A stretch of DNA of 64,000 bases from Seiridium cupressi (GCA_036674765.1 JARVKI010000107.1:1-64000), one strand, 5' to 3'. Positions 10,690 to 23,927 are shown, counted from the first letter of the stretch. Numbers and translations are program-made. Notes: generated by a model not told the origin, from the letters alone.

Positions 10690-13600
10690 TCCTCGCCCGA
10701 AGCCCCCTCCCGCCGACTACAAGGCGATTGCGGCCCAATTTGCGAAAGCCAAGCGACAGAAAGAGATTGCAAATGCTGCCCAGAACGATGGCCGCCCATC
10801 TGCTGAGAAATCGCGCGAATCCGAGGCTGAGAGCCAGCGCCTTGCCCTAGAGACGCGACGCAAGACATCTTATGAGAAGCGCTTCAGTTGGACGTTGGGC
10901 TTCTGGATATGGCTGCTCTGCATACATGCTACGGGCATCTACCTGTTCACCAGTGGCTTCCTTCTCGCGCGTCTGGTCTTGGAAGAGCAATCCGAGTGCG
11001 CAAACCCGCCAATTGAGCCTACGACGCAGTGGAACGGACAAGGCACGGTCGATGCGGGCTGCTGGCATCCAAAGACTTTTGACCGGGCCGTTGTCGTGAT
11101 CATAGATGCTCTCAGGTACGATTTCACCGTGCCCGTAGAGGACAGTAGCAAGGCCGAGGTTTACCACAACGCCTTCCCTTTCTTACACGAAACATCTCTG
11201 AACTCTCCGAATAACGCGGTTTTGCTCCCATTCATCGCCGACCCGCCGACAGCGACTCTGCAAAGACTCAAAGGGCTGACCACTGGGACACTGCCTACCT
11301 TCATCGATATTGGAAGTAGTTTTGGCGGGACGGCTATTGAAGAGGACAACATCCTGAAGCAGCTCAAGGGACTAGGCAAACAGATCGCTCATCTTGGGGA
11401 CGACACGTGGACTGCACTGTTCCCTGGGTATTTCCAGCCGAATATCAGCAGAGCTTACGACAGCTTCAATGTCTGGGATTTGCACACTGTTGATAATGGC
11501 GTCCTGGAGCACATTTTCCCCCTCCTGCAGTCGGACAAGAAGGGCGAATGGGACCTGCTCATCGGGCACCTCCTTGGTGTCGACCACGCTGGCCATCGAT
11601 ATGGTCCTAGTCATCCTGCCATGACCGCTAAACTTCAACAAATGGACAAATTTGTGCGCGACCTTGTGCAGGACCTTGACGATGACACCCTTTTGGTGGT
11701 TATGGGAGACCATGGCATGGATGCCAAGGGTGACCATGGCGGCGAGAGCGATGACGAAGTCGAGGCTGCCCTTTGGATGTATTCGAAAAACCCAATTTTT
11801 GGACGAACAAAGCCCGAATTCGTGACGCCACCGACGACAGCGAAGATCCGACCCGTGAATCAGATCGATCTTGTCCCTACCTTGTCCCTTCTCATGGGAA
11901 TACCAATCCCTTACAACAATCTTGGTCGGCCGATAGAAGAGGCGTTCGCGGGGCAGAAGGGCAATTCGTGGAGCAATCTTGCTGCGGTATCAAGGATCGC
12001 CTCTGCTGGCATACGAAGATACCAAGCTTCGTATTTTGCTGCTCGTGGTATCGAACAGAGCTCGAAACCAGGGTCACCTGCCGAGCTTTGGGAAGCCGCT
12101 GGCCTAGCGGCAGAGAAAGGTGCTAAGGGGTCAGAGACTGCTTATGGGGCGTATACCCGTTACCAGGAGGAGACCCTCAGACTATGTAAAGACTTGTGGG
12201 CGCGCTTTGATGCTCCCAAGATGGTCCTGGGTATCTCAGTCATGGCTCTGGGTGTTGTTACGCTGCTTGTCTATGTCTCGAGAGATGAAGATGATGAGTT
12301 TGCTGTCTTCGATGACCCCGAGCTTGACTTTGCCGAGAAAAGCTTGGAGTTGCAAAACGAGCAGGCAAATCCAGGGACAAGTTCGTACCAGGGTCTTGAA
12401 AAGAGCCTTGTGAAGTTGGGCGTCCTTGGAGCATTGCTCGGAAGTGGTGTGGGAATTGCATATCTTCTGCTTGTAGGTTCACAAGACTGGCCACTGGCAG
12501 CTGCTGGCACTGCTACTGGTAGCATCATTGCGGTTATCATATCTCTCCTTGGGTTCGGTAAGAGCATAATCAATGTTCTCCCTACTACGTTCTGGGGTTG
12601 GCTTTCTGTCATTTTCACTGTTAGCCAATCTCTTGGCTTCGCAGCCAATTCCTATACTATCTGGGAAGACTCCATCTCTCTCTTCTTTTTATCTACTTTC
12701 GGCCTCGCTGCTGCAGTGGCAGCTCTTCGGCGACCGACGCTGGTCGAGCGCTCACTAGGCATTTACCACTCCATCCTCTTTGTTGTCCTCGGACGGCTCG
12801 CGTCATTCTCAAAACTATGCAGAGAAGAGCAAATGCCCTATTGTACTTCTACTTACTATGCTTCTGCCAACTCTTCGACTTCCGCACCATGGCAACTAAT
12901 AGTGCCGTATGCTGTCTTCCTCATTTTGCCCACTGTTATCAAAGGCTATCTGGTACCATCACGTTCCTATGAAGGCCTTGCACCAGCATGGATTGGATAT
13001 GTGCTACGAGGCAGTCTCCTTCTGGCAGCTGTGTATTGGACTCTGGATGCTGCTGGAAATGGCCAGTGGTTCCCTTCCATCTCGGAAGAGATTGTGAAGA
13101 CAGTTCAGGTCTCGGTGGCACAAGCAGTTCTCGCACTTGCCTTCGTCGCTGGCACAACAGCGTTCATGTGGGCGCCGCCCTGTGTATCAATCATCACTAC
13201 AGCAGCCAGTAATGCGCGTCGGGCCCAAGTCACCGTTCTGGGTTATGGCAACACCAATGGTGCACGCTACCTGCTTCTGGTCGTCAACTTCGCAGGCGCC
13301 TGCATCCTGCTTTCCAAACCCATGGGTGCTGGCGCAATTGCGTTGATGCTGTGGCAGGTGCTGTCTCTGATTGAGATCATTGACCTCAACGCCATGACCA
13401 CAGAGACGATTGGTCCTATCACACTAGCATTGCTGGGAAATTTTCATTACTTCAAGACCGGCCACCAGGCTGCCCTATCATCCCTACAATGGGACAGCGC
13501 TTTCATTCCCCTCAAGACGATACGATACCCATGGTCACCCATTGTGGTCATTCTTAACACATTTGCCGGCCAGATTCTTGCTTGCGTCGCCGTTCCCCTC

Positions 13601-13882
13601 ATCGTCCTGTGGAAGACGAACCCGAAACGTAAGGCAGTGCTTGAAAGCACCACACGGGCATTGGGAGTGTTCATCACTTATTATGCCGTGGAAAGTCTGG
13701 CCACTATGGCATGGGCAGGATACCTACGGCGTCACTTGATGCTTTACCGGGTCTTCAGCCCAAGGTACATGATGGCGGCTGCCGTACTGATCGTGATTGA
13801 TTTGGTCGGGATCGCGATCACATTGACTGGCGTCAGGACGAATACCATGGCTGTCAGCGAGGTGTTCGGTTGGGCCGATTAG
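10676..13882 (+). CDS. GPI13: GPI ethanolamine phosphate transferase 3 (Gpi13/PIG-O)
   Basis: An intronless protein of 1068 residues, near the usual length for the family. It adds ethanolamine phosphate to the third mannose of the GPI precursor in the ER membrane, the group later joined to proteins. One membrane segment at about residues 71-101 is followed by a lumenal alkaline-phosphatase-fold domain. Metal-binding and catalytic motifs are visible: IIDALRYDF with Asp144, TTGTLP (catalytic Thr near 203), GVDHAGHRYGP and GDHGMDAKGDHGG. The C-terminal half is strongly hydrophobic with many membrane segments, as expected. The reading frame is open upstream to 10628, but the first ATG in frame is at 10676, so I start there; the protein then begins MPPRDPRPKPPP. 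The VDHAGHRYGP form points to Gpi13 rather than Mcd4 or Gpi7. Confidence 0.95.
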   Translation: MPPRDPRPKPPPADYKAIAAQFAKAKRQKEIANAAQNDGRPSAEKSRESEAESQRLALETRRKTSYEKRFSWTLGFWIWLLCIHATGIYLFTSGFLLARLVLEEQSECANPPIEPTTQWNGQGTVDAGCWHPKTFDRAVVVIIDALRYDFTVPVEDSSKAEVYHNAFPFLHETSLNSPNNAVLLPFIADPPTATLQRLKGLTTGTLPTFIDIGSSFGGTAIEEDNILKQLKGLGKQIAHLGDDTWTALFPGYFQPNISRAYDSFNVWDLHTVDNGVLEHIFPLLQSDKKGEWDLLIGHLLGVDHAGHRYGPSHPAMTAKLQQMDKFVRDLVQDLDDDTLLVVMGDHGMDAKGDHGGESDDEVEAALWMYSKNPIFGRTKPEFVTPPTTAKIRPVNQIDLVPTLSLLMGIPIPYNNLGRPIEEAFAGQKGNSWSNLAAVSRIASAGIRRYQASYFAARGIEQSSKPGSPAELWEAAGLAAEKGAKGSETAYGAYTRYQEETLRLCKDLWARFDAPKMVLGISVMALGVVTLLVYVSRDEDDEFAVFDDPELDFAEKSLELQNEQANPGTSSYQGLEKSLVKLGVLGALLGSGVGIAYLLLVGSQDWPLAAAGTATGSIIAVIISLLGFGKSIINVLPTTFWGWLSVIFTVSQSLGFAANSYTIWEDSISLFFLSTFGLAAAVAALRRPTLVERSLGIYHSILFVVLGRLASFSKLCREEQMPYCTSTYYASANSSTSAPWQLIVPYAVFLILPTVIKGYLVPSRSYEGLAPAWIGYVLRGSLLLAAVYWTLDAAGNGQWFPSISEEIVKTVQVSVAQAVLALAFVAGTTAFMWAPPCVSIITTAASNARRAQVTVLGYGNTNGARYLLLVVNFAGACILLSKPMGAGAIALMLWQVLSLIEIIDLNAMTTETIGPITLALLGNFHYFKTGHQAALSSLQWDSAFIPLKTIRYPWSPIVVILNTFAGQILACVAVPLIVLWKTNPKRKAVLESTTRALGVFITYYAVESLATMAWAGYLRRHLMLYRVFSPRYMMAAAVLIVIDLVGIAITLTGVRTNTMAVSEVFGWAD

Positions 13883-15151
13883 GCCCAATCTGCCTACCAG
13901 TAAGGTATTTAAAAGGACAAAGGGAGCTAGTCCGGGGATCATCTGTATACACTGCCACAATTTCAGGCGGGAAATATGGATTCCCGGCCACATGTAAAAT
14001 GTAGAATTATATGCTTGATTGCACGAGCCAATCATAATTACTGTAGTATGAAAGTCGGCATAGACAAAAGAATAAACGGAGTGCTTGTACCACTGTAGTG
14101 TACACCAACAAACTTGGGTCGAAAATGAAGCTTGGTTCGTGATCATCGTTCAAAGCTCTGTTGATTAATCGTGCAATGATAAAAACTATCTCGGACGAAA
14201 GAGAACAGACATTCGCCACACGTGCAACGTGCACCATCGATCGAGAAACACGGCAGGTTCACAATCTCATTTCCGATTTCCCGGTTCAACCAAGACAGCA
14301 TGCCGTGCAATGTGTCCGGGTGATGTCTCCGTATGTTTCACCCCTCATGTCGTGGAAAGGGGCATGTAGGGAATTCATTATACCCCGAATGCATAGATGG
14401 CGAGAGGGTTTTATTTCGCTGCTTGGTGTTGCTCCATGGGTGGCTTGGAATATTCTGTATCGCGTATACGGACTGAGACACTAGAGCTTAGGTATTTTTC
14501 TCGAAGTTGACTTGGATTTCTACTATTCTTCTCTGCGATCCAAGTACGGGTTTCGCTGCTGCGTAATTCAAGTATATACATTGAAGGTAATGCAGTATCG
14601 CCCAAGGCGTTTGGCCGCCCTTTCGGCCGCTTTCCCTCTATTCTAGACTGGCCCCTTCTGTCGGCGAGTCGTGTTTCGCCCAATGTCGGCCGTCGTGTCG
14701 TCTGCAGATAGTTGCATCTCCAAAAAATCCGTAGAGGATTTCCGACCTGTTCTGCCGTTTCCCGTGTCACGTTTCCTGTTCCTGAACCCCTGTCCCATCC
14801 ATCCCTAGGTCATCCCGAAGAATGGTTTAAAAAGAAGAAAGTGTTAAGTATATACAATAAAGCCGAGCCAGGTAGACCTGGATGCGTCGTTGAGAATAAA
14901 GGGTTGTAAAAAAGCGTCAACCAACGCGACTGTGGTGGGTATCAAAAGCGCTACGCCGGGATATAATATGAAGGGTTAAAAGGAAATTAGAAAATATGTG
15001 CAATCGTGTGATATGAGAAACGGCGTGAAAGATCCGTTTCCAAATGGGCTTCCCCCCAGTTTACCCAAGTTGACGCCGTTGCTTAAAAGTTTCCCAAATG
15101 ATGATGTGGATGTGTGTGGGAGGTGTTGACGGATGTTGCTTTCTCAGGGGG
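13883..15151. other. Intergenic region between convergent genes
   Basis: About 1.3 kb between the stop codons of GPI13 and the secreted protein gene. It holds the two 3' ends. No open frame in it shows a recognisable domain, and no RNA gene was recognised. Confidence 0.5.
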
Positions 15152-16253
15152 TTATAGGAGCCATTGCGACAGCGCCATGACAAGGAATGAGAGGAAGAGC
15201 AGCGAAGGCGCTGACTGCGTCGGCACGGCAAAGCTGGCAACCGCCTCCGGCAATGTCGCGTTCACGTAGCTGGCGCCGCAGTGAGCATTTACGGTTTCGG
15301 CAGCCTCGGCGTACGTATAAGCGATGCCCGAATCCCTGTCGGCCGTCGCCGCCTGGAATATGCCCATCACATTTTGCGTGCACTGGTTGCAGTCGGGCGT
15401 CGTGCTGTTCGGGTAGCTGATGTTGAGGGGGAGGTAGTAGAGATAGGTGTCGGCGATAGCGCTAGAGTTTGTGATGGCGTTCGCGAAACAGTATGCTGAT
15501 GTCTCGGCATCCTGTAGACACGATGCGCTGTACAGAGGCTGGTATGACTTGAGTCCCTGATAGACCTGGACGACGACCGAATTCTCCTCCTGGTAGTCAT
15601 CCTCGCAATTATCCGAGTCAATGAGCTTGTCTGCGACGCCACCCAGGTAATCGGTGCAGAAGGTGACGTTGGCGGCGCATGTCGCATCGAGTACTTGAGT
15701 TATGCTTACGAGCGACTTTTCGGCGTTAAACATGGAATATGAGCCCTGCATGCCGGCATTAGTTCCGGTCCCTGAATCGTGCTCGCAGCGCAGTAGGAGT
15801 TAGTTCCTGGCAGCTTACCTGTACTAGCATTGAAAAGGGGTAGCATTGCTGGAAGGTTGAGTTTTTGAGCAAACCGGTGATAAATTCCTGGCAATTACCA
15901 TTGCCGGTGAAGTTTGCGGCGATCGCATTGTCAAATGGACTCGGGAGCGCGCTCGCAGAAGCTGTGGTCGTCGCTGCTTTTGTCGTCGTCGTGGTTGCTT
16001 TTGCTGTGCCGGTAGAAACTTGGATTGGCACCGTCGTGGTGGTCAGGTCCTCGCTGCTGGTCGGATACGAGTCTGCATCGGCTCTCTTGTGCAAGAAGCG
16101 TTCGTGCTCCTCCCGAGACATCATCACCCAGTTGTCCTCGAGCAGAACGGGCACTCGCGTGTCGACGATCAGCGTCTCGAAGGGATGTGGGGGAGTGACG
16201 AGTGAAAAGGCCGTGGTCGTGGAGACCAGGCATAGTATTAAAGCGAAAATCAT
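15152..16253 (-). CDS. Secreted Cys-containing protein, probably GPI-anchored
   Basis: Two exons (16253-15819, 15745-15152; intron 73 bp, GTAAGC donor) give 342 residues. A signal peptide is visible at the N-terminus (MIFALILCLVSTTTAFS). A Thr/Ala-rich linker (about 80-115) is followed by a Cys-containing domain with many N-glycosylation sequons (NFT, NST, NVT, NSS, NIS, NAT). The C-terminus is a short hydrophobic tail after small residues (near QSAPS), typical of a GPI attachment signal. The protein should therefore reach the plasma membrane or cell wall. The family resembles a fungal group of uncharacterised extracellular proteins; I cannot name a function. The start is the Met directly before the signal peptide; an in-frame Met 16 codons upstream is less likely because it would bury the hydrophobic core. 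Confidence 0.85.
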
Positions 16254-19200
16254 TGCCCTTTGTATTTCGGCCCTGCGCGGACCTGAAACGACAGGGTGCA
16301 ACGGTCCAGCCCCCGAGGGCGCAGGCGCGGTGGCCGGATTTGCGAGGAAACCTGCAAGCGATTGACTCGTTGCGGACTTGGGCTTTCAGAACGGCAGGTC
16401 ACCGATCTGCGAAACCTCGGAACATCACTCCTTGTCCAACCACCGATGCTGTTTCCGGTTCCGTGATCTGAGAAACGAGTGGGTGGTGGTTTTGACTACA
16501 AGCAAAGCTAAGGCTGTGTGCGCATGGAAAGATCGAGGAGGCAGCGGTCCAAGTGGTTATATTTGAGCTGATCCACGCTAAGCCATGCACGTTCTGTACG
16601 TCCTGCACGTTTTTATTTTTTCTTGGATGCTAAGGCACCTTATTGTTGTTGTATTGGGCCCAACCTGTGCCCGGGCGGGTAAATGAATTGATGTGCCCGT
16701 GGTGTAAGCTGCAACACCAATAGGAAGCTCCGCGACTGGAATTCGTATATGGTTGACAATGCCGTTGTTCTGCAGCAACTCAAGGAATGGAGCGGATCCT
16801 GATGGGTAGTGGCTTGAGCGACAACTGCCGCAGAGCACTGAGAGGTTCCGTCGACGGGGGAAGTATTAAAGTATTAGAAGAATGTATAAGTAAGTCATTA
16901 ACACGGGGCTCGAGCATATAACGAGAGTGAGGGAGAGCCTCTGCCCAGGGCACCTTTCGCGGGGTTGCACTCGATGTTATTGCCGGTGCCAATGGAAGGG
17001 TAGCCGGAGGTGGTCTACTGAAGCGACCCAATGTCTTTCCACAAATACGAAGGCAACTCCATGGTGCTAATGACGCGAGAAGAAAGCCATTCTTTTCTAG
17101 GCTGGTGGTCCATGGACCGTTCGCTCTCTGTCCACTCGAGCAGCAAGCGGAGCCACGCGGCCCTGTCGGTGGAGGCCCTCAATATTGGCTGGGCCAGACC
17201 ACAATCAGCCAAGCGGGCGACGTTGGCGATGGGGGAGGGTGGCATCGCATGAGCAGAGAATCGATATCGATCCCTCCCAATCAGGCAATTGGGGGCCTCC
17301 CTGTACTGCAGGCCCTTGGCTGACAGCCTGCAGGGGGTTGCCAATCGATCTCCTTCGTTGGCTCAGTCCACTGGCGGAATATTGAATTCTCACCTTACCT
17401 TGCAGATGGCGTCCAGCCACGAATCACTTGTCAGCTCTCTAGTGACTCGTCCCAAAGTCTGACACATGTAGAGATCAAACTTTTGACAGCGGCACTTTTG
17501 CAACAGCCAAAGAGAGCGCAGATCCGGTGTGCCTGACTAGGAAACCAAAGCATGAACCTTATTCAACTCGTTGCGTAGCGCACCCTGTGGCCGCAATCGG
17601 CGCTTTTACCTTCTAAGTTGTCCCTTGCAGCAAGAGCGTTAGGGATGAGGGCGAAACTTTGGAACCTTCTAAAAGGATTGCTAGAGCTTCTCTCGGCCGT
17701 TGATGTTATCATAGTCTAGTGATTGCTGTGGACGTCGACTAGCTTTAGCGAGCGGATTACTACTGTATTTAGTCCTTTCAACTTCCAAGTTTCTCCTACT
17801 CGACAGGTGCAGGTGGATTGGAAGCAGGTGGACTGGTTCGATATTGGATGGATACATAGTTAGCTCGCGTACCGAGGACAGGCCCTACGACCCGAGAGAT
17901 CAGATGCCAAGACGTGTTCATAATCGTGGAATTTTCCATGCGTGGAAATGGGCGATCCTACCAAGGCCCCGCCGCCTCTTAGCTTCCAACATATCCGATT
18001 GATTCGTGCATTAGCTGGGATTGCTCGTCTTTCCTCCCATCTCGACACAGAGCCGCGAGCTGGACATGGCTTGGAATCCAGGCACAGGCGCACTGCTTAA
18101 TGGCCATCCAGGGGGTACTTCGAACTATTGAATGCCGGCCCCCGGGTATTACCATGACGGATGCTTTCCTAGGATGCACTCTCCCTTGCGGCGTTTCTCC
18201 ACCACCCGTCCATTCACCGTGAGATGATGAGTCTATCATTGATCATGCAGGTGAACTAAAGGGAAGAGGAATCATTCCTGATAGTGGGTTGTCATCGTCG
18301 TCGCCGCCGCCGTCTGCTCAGGTGAATCGCAGGAGGGCTCCTACGTTGTGAACATGTGAAAGTTCAGGTGGCAGTCCAGCGATGAAGGACCTGAAGCGTC
18401 CTAAAAGCTTGAGTGTGGATCGCAAGTGGCACCCAGAAAAATTGAAGATCCGGTTCGTGGACCGGATCATCTGCCAGGACACTTCATCTGCAAGGCACCA
18501 CGATTTATGGGGGTCAGCTTGAACAATAGGAATTGTCTTTCATAGCAGCACATGCTTCTCGAACATGAGCTATCAAACTGTCACTGGTTCATGTCTCTTG
18601 ATTCGCGGTTCGATAGTCCAATGAGCTGTTGAGCAAGGCTTGCACCCTTGTATTGGCTCCATCCCTGGCCCCAAGCTTCTTGGCGGAAGGAATAAACGAC
18701 AGGTAGAGGCAGATAGTCACTAAATCGGCCCCAAACTAAGAGGCCACTTTGCGGCTAAACTTGACGTACGAGGCAGCAGGTAGCCTTGTTGACGGCATTT
18801 GAGGCGTCACGTAGCCTCTCCTCTGTTGGTGATTTTGGCATGTGCCCTTTAAGATTCATGGTTCTGAGATTCACGGCTCCATCGACCCAGCAGCAGATAC
18901 CTATAGGCTATAGCACAACGGCAACCCACAACTTGGGCAATCTCCTCTGCAGATCTCGAGGTCCAGACCTCACCGACCCTTGGGCTGTGGGGCGGCATAT
19001 GAACAACAACCACATAAAAAACCCTTGCGCCACGAGTCTCAGCGGCTCGTTGCACAACATTTTGGTGGCTTGACGGGCCACCACGTTTGGGGGGCTTGCT
19101 GTCATCTGCCTTCTCTTAGCGCCTACCCGAGATGAAGCGAGAGCGCCACGGTAGGACGTGATGAGATATTGTTTGTGAGAGCAATAAAAATGTCGGTGTG

Positions 19201-19816
19201 ATGACAAGAACAGTCTCAGTTTTGGATACACAGAGTTCCGCCGAGATGCAACGCGTGATTTCTGATGAAGTGCATACTAACAAGCGCCGGATATCATCCG
19301 CATAACATCACAATCTTGAAAGGAGTGCCAGATGCACTGTGCCTACTGACTCCGGGTCACGCTTAAATTGGTTGTGCCTCCTTGCCGCCTTATTGACCTG
19401 TCATGTCGTGTCTAGCATATACGTATTTGGCTCCCAATCTTACTATTGAACATGATATTGCATTGTGAGAAATCCTGTCAGCACTAACAGTCTGGACAGC
19501 AAATTGAGGAGGTGATAACTGAGTATAGGCGTTACTTCTGCTAACCGGCTCATTTGCAAGCAGCTGTAAGCAAATGTGAGCTTGTGCGATTTATGATACC
19601 TAGATATTGTGTACAAAAAAATCTCCCAGACCAGGTAGTAGCACACTGGTTTCTATCCATACGCCCAGCGCCAACCCAATGCAAGTAATACTAGCGAGCA
19701 GCAGACAATGCTTTTCGGGGGAATCTCTTCAAGCGTCAAACACAAAACACATGGTTACGCCCGACCATTTTATACGTTTTCCCAGCCACGCCCAGCACAT
19801 ACGACGCCATCCTTCT
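16254..19816. other. Long gene-poor region (3.6 kb)
   Basis: No supported gene in 3.6 kb between the 5' end of the secreted protein gene and the 3' end of the ABC transporter gene. Open frames are under 110 codons and lack domains. The part next to 16254 is the promoter of the secreted protein gene. A non-coding transcript cannot be excluded or shown from sequence alone. Confidence 0.45.
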
Positions 19817-22800
19817 TTATCCGTGCTTCTCAAGACTCTGCAAGTTGACCAACTCGGCATACCGTCCATTTTTGCGCATCAGTTCAGTATGTGTGCCCTC
19901 CTCCACGATGCGTCCTTGATCAAACACGTAGATGATGTCAGCGCGCTGGATGGTGCTGAGACGATGCGCAACGGCGATGGTTGTACGTCCCTTGGCCGCC
20001 TTATCCAGGGCTGCCTGAACAACATGCTCAGATTCCGAGTCCAGAGCCGACGTGGCCTCATCAAGCAGTAGTATCTTGGGGTCTCGGATCAATGCTCGCG
20101 CGATGGCGATGCGCTGCTTCTGACCTCCCGATAGTAGTGCACCCTTGCTACCGACAACAGTGTTGAATCCGTCGGGGAGGGAGAGGATAAAGTCAAAGAT
20201 GTTAGCTTCCTTGCAAGCATATTCAACAGCTTCATCTGTGACCTCATGCGATGCACCAAGGAGAATATTCTCTTTAATGGTGCCTTGGTATAATGTAGGC
20301 TCTTGGGACACGAGCGCGATGAAGGATCGGTACTCGTTGACATTCAAAGTGCTGATTTCCTTGCCATCCACGTAGATACCACCAACCAGAGGATCATAGA
20401 AACGTTCCAGAAGGGCGATGGTGGTCGACTTGCCACATCCGCTGGCGCCGACGAGCGCTACGTACTGGCCAGGACGAACAGTGAGATTGAGGCCGCGAAG
20501 GACTGGCTGCTCAGGGCGAGTTGGGTAGCGGAAATGGACGTCACGGAATTCGATGGTTCCGTCGACAGCCTCAACACGCTGGCCGTCTTCAGACCAAGTG
20601 TCAATAGTGGGTTGACGGTCGAACAAAGTCTTCAGTTCAGCTGCAGCATGGTGTGCCTTGCCCATGTCGGGGGCGAACGAGAAGACGGTGCCAGCAGACT
20701 GCGCACCAAAGATGATAGCCGAGAAACAAACAAAGAACTGGAACATGTCGTACTCGTATTTGGCGATGAGACTTCCTCCGTACCAGAAACCGAGCGCGAA
20801 AGCCAAGAACAGGAACGATTGCGAAGCAGCATACAGAAGACTTGACCTCAGGACGGAAATCAAGCTGGACCGTTGCTGAGCAGCCAGGGCCTTCTGGTAC
20901 TGGGCCAACACATCGGTCTCACGGGTGAGCGAGGCAACGGTGCGGATTGCCGAGATGGCCTCGGACGCGTATGAAGCTGACTGTTCGTAGGCTCTCTTGG
21001 ATCGGCGCTGGAAATGTGCGAGCATGTAGAATCGGAAGAACCCGCAGCCAAGAAGTACAGGAATGGTTGAGATGCATACAAGAGACAGCTTCCAGCCAAT
21101 GGCCAAAGCGAGGACCAGCGCCGAAATCAAGGTTGTGCTGACAAGGAGCAATGTGCCGAGAGTAACACCACTGATGCCAGCAACATGAGTGGTTTCTGTC
21201 GAGAGGAACGACGTAAGGGCACCAGCGGTATTTTCGTCCTTGTCAAAGAATGCGACATCCTGTCGAAGCATGCTCCGGAACGCGCGGTCACGCACACGGT
21301 GGACCAGCTTTTCGGAACATCTTGCAAAGGCGACACCTTGTAGTATGTAAGCGATGAACTGGACCCAAGCCAGCATGAGATACATGGCGCTCCAAAAATC
21401 GCTATCCTTTTTCATTTGGCCATTGGTAGCTGGGTTCAGGGGATTACTGAGCGTCTAGGGAATGAGTTAGTTAATTGCTGCGCAGTCGAGGACTTTGCAC
21501 TTACCATGATCTGTTTAGCAAAGAACACAGCCTGCACAGGATTACCGCCACCACAGATGATGGACCAAAACAGCCCCCAAACCATGAGCTTCCATTCGCT
21601 TCGGTTGAAAGACGCAATCAGCTTCATCAGGGTCCAGAGCGGATATATCTTCTCTTCCTCGGGCTTGCGACCTTGAAGAGCTTTGCTCGAGGCAGATCCT
21701 TGGGTGGTCGAGCGGTTAAGCTTGGCACGAATATTGTCATCGGGGTCTTCCACATAGGCGGGCTCGCCTTCCTTCGCGCTTGCCGTGCGGATCAGTTTCT
21801 CTTCTTCGGCATCTAGCTCGGCTTGTTCCTCAGGTGTCATTTCATTCACAGCGGCGATGTTCTGGGCGGTGACTAGGTTGTAATAGGCTGCGCGTTTCTC
21901 GAGAAGTTGATCGTGAGTTCCTTGTTCGACGATTGATCCTTGAGACATGACGACAATATTGTGCGCGTCTCTTATCGTCGACAAACGATGGGCAATAGTG
22001 ATAGTTGTGCGACCAGCGGCAGCGACCTCTAGAGCAGCCTGGACGACACCCTCCGATTTGGTATCGAGAGCACTAGTGGCTTCATCGAGCAACAAAACTA
22101 GAACAAAGTAAGTAAACATACAGGATTTCCTCTCCAGGGGAAAGACTCACTCTTGGGATCGGAAACGATAGCTCGAGCAATAGCAATACGCTGCTTTTGT
22201 CCACCAGAAAGGAGGAAACCTCGTTCGCCCACGTTAGTCTCGTATGCTTCGGGAAGTCCTGAGATAAAGTCATGGGCATTTGCTTTCTTTGCAGCTTCGA
22301 TGACAAGCTCGCGCTGTTTCTCCTCGCTTTCGTGCTCGAAAGCAGTGCCGATCAAACCGTATCTGATATTCCCAAAGATGGTCGTTCCGAACAGGGTTGG
22401 CTCCTGACTGACAAGTGAGATATGTTGACGGAGCCATCGCAAATTCAAAGTACTGATGTCATGACCATCGAGATAGACCTTTCCACCTACCGGATCGTAG
22501 AATCGCTCGACGAGGCCCACAATAGTCGACTTTCCACTGCCCGAGGCACCGACCAACGCTGTAGTCTTTCCAGCAGGAATTTCAAGGGATACATCCTTCA
22601 TAACGACGACATCCGGCCGCGAAGGATAGATGTGTTTCACGTTCTCCAAACGGAGGGTACCTTCCACATGATCGGGCTTGTCGCCAAGGTCATTCGTCGG
22701 GTCCAGTGGCGATTGGCGATCGATAGTGTTGTAAATTTTGGCTGCCGCGGCAATGGCCGTGCCGAAAGCTTGAATGTTGGGTGCCACGTTGCCAAGGTTG

Positions 22801-23927
22801 AAGGCTCCAATCATGACGGACATCATGATGATCAAGACCTTGGAGAGGGGCACACTGCCGTCGATAAGGTAGGTGGAACCCATCCAGAAGGACAAGCCAT
22901 AGTTCATGTACAAGATAAGCATCATGCCTGCGACCATGCAGCCAATGACTGCCTTGACCCTGAAGCCATACTTCTCAGCTCGGGCCAAATGGACATCATA
23001 CTGCTTTGCAAGACGGTCTTGTGTGCCAAAAGCGACAGCGTTCCTGATGGACGAGATGACCTCATCGGCTACGGTGCCGCCCAAGGCATAGGCCTCGATC
23101 GAGTGCTTGTTGTACTTGATCATAAACTGAGAAGCGGTACCCATCAAGACAACAATGGCGAAGACGGTGGAGAGCAGAATCAGAGTCAACTTCCAGTACT
23201 CGACGAAGCCAATCACGAATGCCGAGATAAACGTCGCAACTGCCGTGAGTGTCAAGCCGACCTTTTCGGAAATGCCATCTTGAATCAGGTTGGTGTCGGC
23301 CGTGATGCGAGTTGTAACCTCTCCAGCGCCGAGCTTGTCGAAGAAGCCAATGTTCTGGCGCATACAGCTTTCGAGATAGTGTTCCCGAATCTTGGCACTG
23401 ATATGTTCACCGGTGTAGATAAAACCAACTGTGGCAATGTATATGGTCACAAATTCTCCGATAGCCAGATAGACGAAGTACAGGACAAGATGCGTCATAT
23501 CGGACATGAACTCGTCGTAGCTTGTTTGTTGTTGAAAGTAGCCCTGGAAAGTGCCCTGCAGGTTGCCGAAGATGACAGTCATGAGGGGCAGCGCAGCACC
23601 TCCAGCGATGGCGCAGATACTGCTGACGATCATGATGAGAATATCATTCCGCGAGGCATATCGGTACAGGATGGCGACCCCAGTCTTGACATTTGGAGTA
23701 TCGACCTGTCGCTTGAGTATGTCGGCTTCGTTGGCCGGCAGGTTCCTGAACGGATCGTCGTTCCCTACGTTCACTTGCCGTACGACTTTCGAGTCTGCCT
23801 TTGCCAACGACACCTCCGGCTTTGCGCTCTGATCTTCGACTGGAATTGTGTCGGAGCTCGATCCATTGTGACTCGAAGCTCTCGAGGGGCCGTCATTGGC
23901 AGTCTTCTCTGAGATCTCGGGAGCCAT
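19817..23927 (-). CDS. ABCB-type multidrug ABC transporter (P-glycoprotein family)
   Basis: Three exons (23927-22151, 22097-21505, 21454-19817; introns 53 and 50 bp) give a 1335-residue full transporter with the order TMD1-NBD1-TMD2-NBD2. NBD1 has Walker [10 protein letters not shown] (460-468), Q-loop SQEP, signature LSGGQ (573-577) and Walker [13 protein letters not shown] (593-604). NBD2 has Walker [10 protein letters not shown] (1126-1134), LSGGQ (1231-1235), a matching Walker B and the H-loop AHRLSTI. Both ATP sites therefore look competent. The first intron falls exactly before the Walker B strand of NBD1. The length and architecture match fungal Mdr/AtrC-like exporters of the plasma or vacuolar membrane that expel hydrophobic compounds or lipids; the substrate is unknown. 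I start at the Met of MAPEISEK; an in-frame Met 13 codons upstream (23966) is possible. Confidence 0.93.

Noticed and set aside
22422..23912. 496-codon open frame on the plus strand
   Set aside because: It lies entirely antisense to the ABC transporter exon 1, whose minus-strand protein has all family motifs; the plus frame has none and is a codon-bias shadow.
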